This document shows positions 26,883 to 34,700 of a stretch of 64,000 bases of DNA, piece after piece. Source of the stretch: Olsenella profusa DSM 13989 (GTDB taxonomy: Bacteria > Actinomycetota > Coriobacteriia > Coriobacteriales > Atopobiaceae); contig NZ_JAUSQK010000001.1 in the NCBI RefSeq assembly GCF_030811115.1, positions 124,001-188,000 of the forward strand. The letters are read 5' to 3'. The notes under the pieces are model-generated. The model saw nothing but the letters and a program-made list of their open reading frames with translations, searched no databases and had not been told where the DNA came from. Position numbers and translations under genes: made by a program. The number at the start of each line of letters is the position of its first letter. Positions within the stretch are counted from its first letter, which is position 1.

Positions 26883-27551
26883 CTACCTGCCATCCGTCGC
26901 ACGGACGGCAGCGACCACATCGCGAATCTTGTCCGGGTCGTTGAGCCGGTCCGACTCGATGCCGGAATCGATGTTGACGCCCCAGGGATGCAGGCGTGCT
27001 ATCGCGGCACCCACGTTCCGCTCGTTCAGGCCGCCCGAAAGGATGTAGGGACGCGCCAGGCCTCCGACAAGCAACCAGTCGAAGGGCCGCGAGCTGCCCC
27101 AGGAGCTGTTGAGCATCACGATGTCGGCGCGGCTGTCGTTGGCACGCTCTATGTCGGAGGCATCGTGCACGTGGATGGTCTGGATGATGGGCACGTCCGC
27201 CAGCTCGGTGAGGAACGTGATGTAGGCGTTGTCCTCATCGCCCTGCAGCTCCACCACATCAAGCACCTCGTCCGCCAGCTCGGCCACCATGCCTAGGGGC
27301 TGGTTACAGAAGACCCCCACGGCAGGGATGGTGGGATCGAGCCTGTGAACGAGGCCCCGCAGCTTGCCGAGGCCCACATGCCTGTGCGAGCTGGGCCAGT
27401 CGACCACAAAGCCACAGAGGTCGGGACGCGCCTCGTTGACGGCACGGACATCCTCCTCGCAGAACAGGCCACTCAGCTTGACGCGCGTGAACGGCTCCCC
27501 GCTGTAGAGGATATCGTGCGTGATGATGGAGGTGGCCCTACGTCCCAGCAT
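26883..27551 (-). CDS. TrpF-like (phosphoribosylanthranilate isomerase) homologue lacking both usual catalytic residues
   Basis: 222-residue TIM-barrel protein. The TrpF frame is clear: VKLSGLFCEEDV, CGFVVDWPSSHRHV, VGVFCNQP, VELQGDED, FDWLLVGGLARPYILSGGLNERNV and NIDSGIES. However, the catalytic Cys of the KICG motif is Ser here (KLSG), and the general-acid Asp of the LLD strand is Asn (VMLNSSWGSSRPFDW). No other trp genes are near. It may be a repurposed or inactive isomerase, or carry out a related sugar-phosphate reaction. GGAAGGAAAG precedes the ATG. It follows the NudC-like gene by 37 bp on the minus strand, so the two are probably cotranscribed. Confidence 0.8.
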   Translation of the reverse strand: MLGRRATSIITHDILYSGEPFTRVKLSGLFCEEDVRAVNEARPDLCGFVVDWPSSHRHVGLGKLRGLVHRLDPTIPAVGVFCNQPLGMVAELADEVLDVVELQGDEDNAYITFLTELADVPIIQTIHVHDASDIERANDSRADIVMLNSSWGSSRPFDWLLVGGLARPYILSGGLNERNVGAAIARLHPWGVNIDSGIESDRLNDPDKIRDVVAAVRATDGR

Positions 27552-27588
27552 ATGCGCTTTCCTTCCCCGACGTCCATCCGAATGGCTC

Positions 27589-28440
27589 CTACGCCCTGGG
27601 CTCCTTGCCCCGGGCGAACAGCACGATCATCTCGTTGGTGAGGCTGGACGTATCATAGCGCCCGCCCAGCTCGGCGAGCAGGTCGCCACGATGCACCCAC
27701 TCCCCCCAGGAGAGCTCGTCATGGTCGACGTGGATGGTGGGGTCACCTGTCACATCGCAGAAGAAGCCCGAGAGCAGGGTGTTCGTGAACGACCAGGGTT
27801 GGCTCTTGTAGTAACGCAGGTTGGTGACGGTAAGACCGACCTCCTCCCCCACCTCCCGGTGGACGGTGCCCTCCAGCGTCTCGCCGAACTCCGCGAAGCC
27901 CGCCACGAGGGCAGGCTTGCGGCGACCCTGCGCATAGCGCGTGAGCAGGATGGCATCACCGTTGGTCACGCCCACGATGACGGCGGGGTTTATGCGGGGG
28001 TAGACGACGTTGCCGCAGGAGGCGCAGGCGAGCTCGCGGCTCGTGGGCACATGGCCCAGCTCGGCGCCGCAGCGCCCACAGTAGCGGTTATCGCGATACC
28101 AGCCATGGAGCTGATAGGCCGTCTCACCGGCGAAGGCCAGCCAGCGCGGCTCCGCCTGACGGAGCGCGTAGATGGGCTCAAAGGAGAACCCCTCGCACGC
28201 TGGGGCAGGCTCGCGCTCCACCAGAAAGAAGGGTTGGTCGTCTATGGCAAGGAGGTAGCGACACAAAAGGTCGTGCGGAGGCGTCCCCCAGTCGGCAAGC
28301 CGCGGCAGCGCGAGCGTGCCATCCTCGTCAAGGCGCATGAGCGCCTCGTTGCCACGGAAGGCAAGCACGTAGCTACGTGCCGTGGGTGTGGTCACGCGAA
28401 ACGAGTTGTCAAAGCGATGGAAGCCGATGTCTTGAATCAC
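27589..28440 (-). CDS. nudC: NudC-like NUDIX hydrolase (NADH pyrophosphatase / RNA deNADding family)
   Basis: 283-residue enzyme expected to hydrolyse NAD(H) or NAD-capped RNA. It has an N-terminal domain, a four-cysteine zinc ribbon (CGRCGAELG ... CASCGNVVYPRINPAVIV), and the NUDIX box GFAEFGETLEGTVHREVGEEVGL just after, the order typical of NudC. The SQPW motif that follows the NUDIX box in NudC proteins is present (YYKSQPWSF). The start is a GTG at 28440 that overlaps the stop of a 30-codon remnant as GTGA, so translation may be coupled to that remnant. Confidence 0.88.
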   Translation of the reverse strand: MIQDIGFHRFDNSFRVTTPTARSYVLAFRGNEALMRLDEDGTLALPRLADWGTPPHDLLCRYLLAIDDQPFFLVEREPAPACEGFSFEPIYALRQAEPRWLAFAGETAYQLHGWYRDNRYCGRCGAELGHVPTSRELACASCGNVVYPRINPAVIVGVTNGDAILLTRYAQGRRKPALVAGFAEFGETLEGTVHREVGEEVGLTVTNLRYYKSQPWSFTNTLLSGFFCDVTGDPTIHVDHDELSWGEWVHRGDLLAELGGRYDTSSLTNEMIVLFARGKEPRA

Positions 28441-28529
28441 TGGGCATCCTCACGGTACGAGGCCACAGGGGGCATCCCGAACGTCTCCTGCGAGGGCGCC
28501 CCCACGTTCGATGCGACAGGCCCGCTCAT
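28437..28529 (-). pseudogene. 30-codon remnant of a TIGR04197-type helical protein gene
   Basis: The frame from ATG 28529 reads MSGPVASNVGAPSQETFGMP and then ends with a TGA overlapping the NudC start. Its first 13 residues match the start of the small helical protein at 30184-30468 (MSGIIASNMGVASQ). In both places the sequence lies directly downstream of a related immunity-like gene, so this is the broken counterpart within an older, larger duplication. A short peptide may still be made because it is coupled to nudC. Confidence 0.55.
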
Positions 28530-28584
28530 GTCTCACATCCTCCTGTAATCGGGGTTTCCATGCTGGTTCAGCATAGCGCTGTGC

Positions 28585-29070
28585 CTAGGGTTTGGTCTCG
28601 ATCTTGTAGACCACCCAGTCGGACCCCTCCTTCCGCACGTGCCACCTGTCGGCTGAATACGATGACTGAGTGTCTACCTCGCCGTCCGCGCGGTAGCCGG
28701 TCATCGAGAAGCTGACCGTGAGCACTGCTTCGTCGTCGCCTTCGAGCTCCACGTCCAGCAGCTTAATGGGCGTGACCTCGACCCTTGTCACATCGGGATA
28801 CGCCTCATGGGGGAATGCCCAGTAGTACAGCTCCCCGTCCCGCTCCTCGGATGGCGCGGGGTCCGCCGTGCCGTCCATGATGGCCCGGGCACGCTCGAGC
28901 AGCGGCTGGAACTCGTCGCCATACCGCTCCACACGAGCTTGCCGCTCGACCTCCTGACGCTTCTGGCCGCGCTTGGCGTGGCCTTGCCACGCCCACACGA
29001 CGAGAAGCCCGACTGCCATGGCCATTGCGCCGGCAACAACAAGGATCACGAGACGCCTCCTCGCGGCCAT
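28585..29070 (-). CDS. Membrane-anchored putative immunity protein, paralogue D
   Basis: 161-residue protein: basic start (MAARRRLVIL), one membrane segment (about residues 8-30), then a soluble outward-facing domain of about 120 residues with the family pattern FQPLLERARAIMDGTADPAPSEERDGELYYW, YPDVTR, VLTVSFSMTGYRADG and a Trp-rich end (WHVRKEGSDWVVYKI), each given in part. It is closely related to the product of 30523-31014; the first 84 or so residues are encoded by the perfectly duplicated 560-bp segment, and the rest has diverged. AAGGGAG precedes the ATG at 29070. No characterised family is recognised; an immunity role is inferred from position after an LXG-RHS toxin. Confidence 0.7.
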   Translation of the reverse strand: MAARRRLVILVVAGAMAMAVGLLVVWAWQGHAKRGQKRQEVERQARVERYGDEFQPLLERARAIMDGTADPAPSEERDGELYYWAFPHEAYPDVTRVEVTPIKLLDVELEGDDEAVLTVSFSMTGYRADGEVDTQSSYSADRWHVRKEGSDWVVYKIETKP

Positions 29071-29376
29071 GCGATGCTCCCTTCCCCTCATCTCTTATCG
29101 TCAGTCTCGAGACACTCGTCCTCGAGCTTTATAATGCGAATTGATTCCCCCACTGTTTCCCTGGCCGTGCTTCTATTGGTATCCGCCTTAACGTCGGTAG
29201 GACATACCAAGGTCATCCTTCAAGTCTGTCCTCGACTCTATATACCATCCAATGCCTATCCTCCAGCCGCAGATACCATCTGGACTTAGAGTGGGACGCG
29301 GCATTGGCCACACAACCATCTGCGCGATAGTATGCCCGAGAGAACCTGACCGTGAGCACGACCTCGTCGTCGCCGT
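28817..29376. repeat. 560-bp perfect direct repeat, copy 1
   Basis: By eye this segment is identical to 30761-31320, 1,944 bp away in the same orientation. It covers the 5' part of immunity paralogue D, the 140-bp spacer and the 3' end of paralogue C. Sequence beyond both ends diverges. Confidence 0.9.
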
Positions 29377-29668
29377 CGTACTCCGCGCCGACGACCATGA
29401 TGGGAGTGACCTCGGCCCTCGTCGCATCGGGGTAGTACGTCTGCCGCCGGAAGTCGAAGGACCTCTCATACAGCGCCCCGTCGAGCTCCTCAGACGCCGG
29501 AGGCTCCGCCGTGCCCGCCATGACCGCACGGGCACGCTCCAATGTTGGCCAGAACGTTACCTCGGCGCGGGTTGCCCGGAGCGCCCTCAGGGCGACGGGG
29601 GCAAGGAGCGCCACCAACACAATGAGCAGCCCGGCCGCCAGCAGCCGAGGCATCCTTCCCTTCCCCAT
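29213..29668 (-). CDS. Membrane-anchored putative immunity protein, paralogue C
   Basis: 151-residue relative of paralogues A, B and D: one N-terminal membrane segment (LLAAGLLIVLVALLAPVAL), then the shared soluble domain with LERARAVMAGTAEPPASEELDG, YYPDATRAEVTP, VVLTVRFSRAYYRADG and a closing aromatic motif (RWYLRLEDRHWMVYRV). GGAGGGAGG precedes the ATG. Its last 54 codons lie in the duplicated 560-bp segment and are repeated as a relic at 31157-31320. Function is inferred from genomic position; the domain is not recognised. Confidence 0.68.
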   Translation of the reverse strand: MGKGRMPRLLAAGLLIVLVALLAPVALRALRATRAEVTFWPTLERARAVMAGTAEPPASEELDGALYERSFDFRRQTYYPDATRAEVTPIMVVGAEYDGDDEVVLTVRFSRAYYRADGCVANAASHSKSRWYLRLEDRHWMVYRVEDRLEG

Positions 29669-29856
29669 GCGGCAGCCTCCCTCCGCTTGTTGCGGCGTTC
29701 ATCCCCCTGATGATAGGTCGCAACCAACCACCGACCAATCCGCGCGATGTGCCAGAGGCACAGCACGCTGCGGCGCATGAGCGAAGACCCCTGCACCCGC
29801 CCCACTCGAGAACCATTGGAACCGACGGCGTGCCTGGGTCTCCCATGGCGCCCGCG

Positions 29857-30159
29857 TCACATGGGAGAGGGGCCATCCCCCTCAGGTACCTCGCGCCTCG
29901 ACCTGGCCAGGGCCTCGCCCAACACATCCTCGCTGCGTCGCAATTGTCTGCGCATCTCATCGACGTGGTCATCGCATGCCGACAGGGCCTGGCTCATGGA
30001 CCAGCGCAGCGCCTCCACGACCTGGGAGTCGCCATAACGAACGCTGGCAGCGAAGAGATCGTTGAGCTCGTCTCGGGACGCAACCGCCGCACGCACCGCG
30101 TCCTCACGCCTCTCACACTCCGTGCGCAGGGAGCGTGTCCCATCGTACTGCGCGCTCAT
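29857..30159 (-). CDS. Small helical protein, YwqH/DUF5082-like partner of LXG effectors
   Basis: 100-residue protein without membrane segment, almost entirely predicted helix with heptad-like charge spacing (LRTECERREDAVRAAVASRDELNDLFAASV ... DEMRRQLRRSEDVLGEAL in part). Size, helical content and position directly after a TIGR04197-type gene match the two small helical proteins that accompany LXG toxins and guide them to type VII secretion. The start could also be a GTG at 30180. The family call rests on context and general pattern; no invariant motif proves it. Confidence 0.5.
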   Translation of the reverse strand: MSAQYDGTRSLRTECERREDAVRAAVASRDELNDLFAASVRYGDSQVVEALRWSMSQALSACDDHVDEMRRQLRRSEDVLGEALARSRREVPEGDGPSPM

Positions 30160-30183
30160 GCTCGCTTCTGCGGGAGCCACCGG

Positions 30184-30468
30184 CTACCCACCAATCCCCA
30201 TCAGCGACTGTGCGATGAGCTCGTCGCCCTCCTGGAAGGTGACGCCGATGCGCTCCAACGCGTCGGCATCACGGGTGAGGGACGACGCGTACTTGGAGAG
30301 AGTCTCCTCGTATCGCTGTGCGCGCTCGTCATGGTCGGCGGGAGGCACCCCGTCGGACATGCCGGACGCGCTCTGTGTCGTGAACGACACGTACTCATCG
30401 AGCGCAGAGAGCATCTCGGCCTTCTTCTGCGAGGCCACCCCCATGTTTGATGCAATGATTCCGCTCAT
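30184..30468 (-). CDS. Small helical protein, TIGR04197-like type VII secretion partner
   Basis: 94-residue protein beginning MSGIIASNMGVASQKKAEML, the characteristic start of TIGR04197 proteins (SN.......A), followed by two long helices (RAQRYEETLSKYASSLTRDADALERIG). Such WXG100-sized proteins bind the N-terminal LXG domain of type VII effectors. AGGGACAGGGAC precedes the ATG at 30468. It lies downstream of the immunity paralogue B and overlaps nothing; the YwqH-like gene follows 24 bp later. In canonical loci these genes precede the toxin; here they follow one, so they may belong to a lost second toxin. Confidence 0.62.
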   Translation of the reverse strand: MSGIIASNMGVASQKKAEMLSALDEYVSFTTQSASGMSDGVPPADHDERAQRYEETLSKYASSLTRDADALERIGVTFQEGDELIAQSLMGIGG

Positions 30469-30522
30469 GTCCCTGTCCCTTCTGCAGCCACACCTCATTG
30501 CCCGTCCACACGGCAGGTCCCC

Positions 30523-31014
30523 TTACGGTTTGGTCTCGATCTTGTAGACCACCCAGTCGGACCCTTCCTTCCTCACGTGCCACTTGTCGGACGAGTGCGA
30601 GGACCGCATGTCCACCGCGCCGTCCGCGCGGTAGCCGGTCCTCGAGAAGCTGACCGTGAGGGTCGCCTCGCCGTCACCCTCGAGCTCCACGTCCAGCAGC
30701 TCGATGGGCGAGATGTCAAACCGCACCACGTCAGGATAGTATTCCCTCCGTCGCGCAAACGCCCAGTAGTACAGCTCCCCGTCCCGCTCCTCGGATGGCG
30801 CGGGGTCCGCCGTGCCGTCCATGATGGCCCGGGCACGCTCGAGCAGCGGCTGGAACTCGTCGCCATACCGCTCCACACGAGCTTGCCGCTCGACCTCCTG
30901 ACGCTTCTGGCCGCGCTTGGCGTGGCCTTGCCACGCCCACACGACGAGAAGCCCGACTGCCATGGCCATTGCGCCGGCAACAACAAGGATCACGAGACGC
31001 CTCCTCGCGGCCAT
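30523..31014 (-). CDS. Membrane-anchored putative immunity protein, paralogue B
   Basis: 163-residue protein with basic N-terminus, one membrane segment and the soluble domain shared with paralogue D (ELLDVELEGDGEATLTVSFSRTGYRADG in part; end WVVYKIETKP). The 5' 254 bp are identical to paralogue D through the 560-bp duplication; the remainder differs at scattered positions and by a short insertion (ARRREYYPDV versus PHEAYPDV). The duplicated start context includes AAGGGAG. It probably protects against a toxin tip or is an orphan immunity gene kept after tip exchange. Confidence 0.7.
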   Translation of the reverse strand: MAARRRLVILVVAGAMAMAVGLLVVWAWQGHAKRGQKRQEVERQARVERYGDEFQPLLERARAIMDGTADPAPSEERDGELYYWAFARRREYYPDVVRFDISPIELLDVELEGDGEATLTVSFSRTGYRADGAVDMRSSHSSDKWHVRKEGSDWVVYKIETKP

Positions 31015-31320
31015 GCGATGCTCCCTTCCCCTCATCTCTTATCGTCAGTCTCGAGACACTCGTCCTCGAGCTTTATAATGCGAATTGATTCCCCCACTGT
31101 TTCCCTGGCCGTGCTTCTATTGGTATCCGCCTTAACGTCGGTAGGACATACCAAGGTCATCCTTCAAGTCTGTCCTCGACTCTATATACCATCCAATGCC
31201 TATCCTCCAGCCGCAGATACCATCTGGACTTAGAGTGGGACGCGGCATTGGCCACACAACCATCTGCGCGATAGTATGCCCGAGAGAACCTGACCGTGAG
31301 CACGACCTCGTCGTCGCCGT
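30761..31320. repeat. 560-bp perfect direct repeat, copy 2
   Basis: Identical by eye to 28817-29376. The right boundary at 31320/31321 is a clean recombination joint: duplicated GC-rich sequence meets the AT-rich 3' end of immunity paralogue A 4 bp before its stop codon triplet. Confidence 0.9.
31157..31320 (-). pseudogene. 3' fragment of a second copy of immunity paralogue C
   Basis: The last 54 codons of the paralogue C gene (29213-29376) are repeated here without a 5' end. The fragment abuts the stop of paralogue A, showing that the duplication joint fell inside the gene. It has no start site and is a relic. Confidence 0.75.
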
Positions 31321-31324
31321 TTTC

Positions 31325-31762
31325 CTAGCCGATATAGCGTGGCACGACTCGATACACCTTCCAACCAGCATTAGTCCTCTTTGCATACCATTTCTCTCCT
31401 TGTATCGATGCGGTGCCAAATACCGATCCATCTGCACGATATTGACTGTAGGCATAATCAACGGTAAGAACTGCTTCGTCCCCATGTATCTCTGCATCAG
31501 TAATATCAAGCTTAGAAACGTCTATGCGAACTATGTCAGGATAAAGATCCTGACGAAACCTAAGGTCATCATACAAGGATCCATCCTGCTCCTCAGACGG
31601 AGCTGGAGTGGCAGTGCCCATCATAAGAGACCTGGCTCTATCAAGGAGGGGTGCGAATTCCTGACGATATTGTTGCAAACGCACACAGTGCCATCCCACC
31701 AGTACGCAGGGAACCAGTATCACCAAGCAAACCAGTAGCATGGTTCTCCTTTCCCTTCTCAT
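31325..31762 (-). CDS. Putative cognate immunity protein for the amidase-tipped toxin, paralogue A
   Basis: 145-residue protein with an N-terminal membrane segment (MLLVCLVILVPCVLVGWHCV) and the soluble domain of the paralogue family: FAPLLDRARSLMMGTATPAPSEEQDGSLYDD, YPDIVRIDVS, VLTVDYAYSQYRADG, GWKVYRVVP (in part). Its DNA is much more AT-rich than that of paralogues B-D and matches the composition of the toxin tip just upstream. It starts 24 bp after the toxin stop with AGGAGGAAGGGAC before the ATG. Matching composition and adjacency make it the best candidate for the cognate antitoxin of the amidase-like tip, acting at the outer membrane face. Confidence 0.72.
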   Translation of the reverse strand: MRRERRTMLLVCLVILVPCVLVGWHCVRLQQYRQEFAPLLDRARSLMMGTATPAPSEEQDGSLYDDLRFRQDLYPDIVRIDVSKLDITDAEIHGDEAVLTVDYAYSQYRADGSVFGTASIQGEKWYAKRTNAGWKVYRVVPRYIG

Positions 31763-31786
31763 GTCCCTTCCTCCTAAGGCTATAAA

Positions 31787-34700
31787 CTAGTTAAAGCATT
31801 CATCCTTAAGGTGAACAATGTGAATACTTTCCTTTTTATTCTCATCGTTCTTTCCCATGCGTGATGATAAAGGCTCATCCGCATACGCTGATGTATTGCT
31901 CGCGATATAAATTTCCCCATCATGAACAGCTGTCACGATTGTCGCGTGGTTAACTTTTACCTTCTTACCATTTTCACTAGTTTCTTCACACCAGTACACA
32001 ATGTCTCCAGGCTCAACCCTCGAAGAAACTCTCGAAATATTTGATTTTGTAGCGTTGCTTCCCCCTGCCGTATTATATGAAGGGATACTCATGTCATCTG
32101 CCTTACTAGCAACATATCCGTTTTTAGGGTCACTGAAGTAATCGTACTGATTCTGCGCCGCACTCCAAGTCGCGCTGTGTAGAAACACCTTTCCACTTAC
32201 CAGATTAATTCCAGCATATGCGTCTTTCCCCTGATTACGCTGCTGTCTTGCAACCTCTCTTGTACCAATGAATGCACCGATGAGACCGCCATAGGTACCA
32301 ACCCCCAAGAAAGGAATAAGGAAAGGCGGGACTGCATATGTTGTGGTGCAATACCAATCATCAGTCATTTGCATGCCACCTGCAGCAAGGCATTGCGAGA
32401 CAAAGTTGGCACAGTTCGTTCCAAACGACGGATAGTCGGGATTGCGCTCGAAAGGATTATCCGTCGCATATCGACGCGCATAGTTCACCGCATCCTGGCG
32501 GCTCAGGCCCAAAAGATCCACGAAGTCCAGTGGCTGCTGGCAGCAGTAGGAGTACCTGTTGGTCGTGGCCGGCCGCTGGGCATACCCACGCAGGGGGTCC
32601 GCCGACATGAACTGGCCCGTGTTCGGCAGATACTGGCGTGCCTGTGCATAGAGACCCTGCGTCACGCCATCCTTAAGGTATCCGGTGTAGGAGAACGGGA
32701 CGTTCAGTACGTCGCTCTCGAACGCGTTGTTGCCAAACTCGTCGTACCCAAAGCTCGACAGCACGTCACCCTTCTCGCCAAGGATGCGGGAGACGCTCCC
32801 CAGAGGATCCTGCGTGACGGACGCCATCTTTCCCTCACCCGCGTCCACGGCAACGAGGCTGCCGCCACCCCACAGGTAGCTCTGATCCAGCTTCCCATCG
32901 ACGATGGTCTGCGCCAGGTTGTTGCAGGGCCGCGTTGGATCGAGGACGTATTCGACGGTGTCTGCCGACCCTCCGGCCATCTGCCGCCGTGTCGTGCATC
33001 TGCGCAGCATGCCGTCATACGCGTAGCAAGCCGTACGACCATCCGCCCTGCGCGCGCATGCAAGACGGTTGAGGGCGTCGTACTCGTACGTCGCGTCAGA
33101 CTCCCCGTTGACCACGTCTGCGACCAGGTTGCCGCGGCCATCGTAGCGATAGTCGCGCTCGCCCTGGGCATCCGTGGAATGCACAAGCTGGTCGAGCGCA
33201 TTGTAGCTGTAGTCGGTCGTGCCCTTCCGCGCATCCTTCAGCCTCGTCCTGTTGCCAAAGGAGTCGTACTCGTAGGAACGCACGGCCTGGCCATCCCGCG
33301 TCACGCCCACCAGGCGGTTGAGCTCGTCGTAGTCATAGGCATACGTACCCGAGAGGTCGGGCATGCCACGACGATGGGCACGCACGGCACTCTTGTTGTC
33401 GCACAGGTCGTATGCATACGAGAACTCGTCCAAGGGACCTGCGGCATCATAGCTGGAGAGGCGCGTGATGCGCCCACGTGCGTCATAGCCCAGGCGCATG
33501 CCGGTGCCGTTGGAGTAGGTGCGTGCGGCCAGGTTGCCATCCACATCGTACTCATACGCAACATCAAGGCCGCCCGCATGCACGCCGCTCAGGCGCAGGG
33601 CCTCGTCATAGTCGTAGGACGTCCGCACCCCACCGGGATAGGAGACGCTGCGAAGCTCGTCTCCCCTGCCCCAACCGTAGTGCATCTCACGACCCGCATG
33701 GTCACGCGTGCGCGTCATGTTGCCCACCGCATCGTAGGCAAAGCTCGTCGTGCCCAGCCAGTCGTGCAGCTCGACGAGGCGTGAGAGGGAGTCGTACGTC
33801 ATGTGCGCGGTGCGTCCATCCGCGAAGGTGGTGGTGCTCATCCTTCCCGCATCGTCAAAGCCAAACGACGTGACGTATCCATCTGCGTCGGTATGGGTCC
33901 TCATGCGCCCCATGGCGTCGTACGTTGCCCGCTCCTGGTTGCCCACGGCATCGGTGATGCAGGTCACGCGACCGAGCGTGTCGTGCTCATACGAGGTCGT
34001 GCGAGCATGTGCCATGCCATCCGAGCCCAGGCGCTCGACGCGGGTCAGGTTGCCGAGCGCATCGTGCTGGTAGCGCGTCACGGCACCGGAGGCCTCCACG
34101 ACCTCCCGCAGCCTGCCGGAGGGCGTATAGGCATACGAGGTGACGTTGCCCTTCCCATCCGTCTTGGACACCCGATTGCCCATCGCATCGTAGCCATATG
34201 ATTTTGACTGCCCCTGGTTGTTGGCGATCCTCGTGATGCGATTCATGGCATCGTAGGCGTAGCTCAGCTCATAGCCGTTCTGGCTCGTCTTGCTGGTGAT
34301 GTTGCGTGCCGCATCGTAGCCGAAGGTGAGGGACGTCCCATCCGGATTGACGATCTGGCGCAGCAGGCCATCGGGCAGGTAGTCGTAGCTCGTGACCCGT
34401 GCGGCCGCATCCGTCATGCGAGAGAGGTCGCCGAGCGCGGTGTACTCATAGCTGGTCGTACGGCCCAGGGCATCGGTGCGGGACGTGAGCCTGCAGGCGG
34501 CGTCATACTCCCTCTGCAGATGGTTGCCCAAGGGATCCACCTCAAGCACGAGGTTGCCCATGACGTCATAGCGGTAGTACGTCGTGTTGTCCAGGCCATC
34601 GCTCACGGAGCGCACGCGGTCGATCTGGTCGTACGTGGCCCGCGTGTTCGTGCCGTCGGGCAGGAGCGTCTTCGTCCGGTTGTCGTTGAGGTCATACTCA

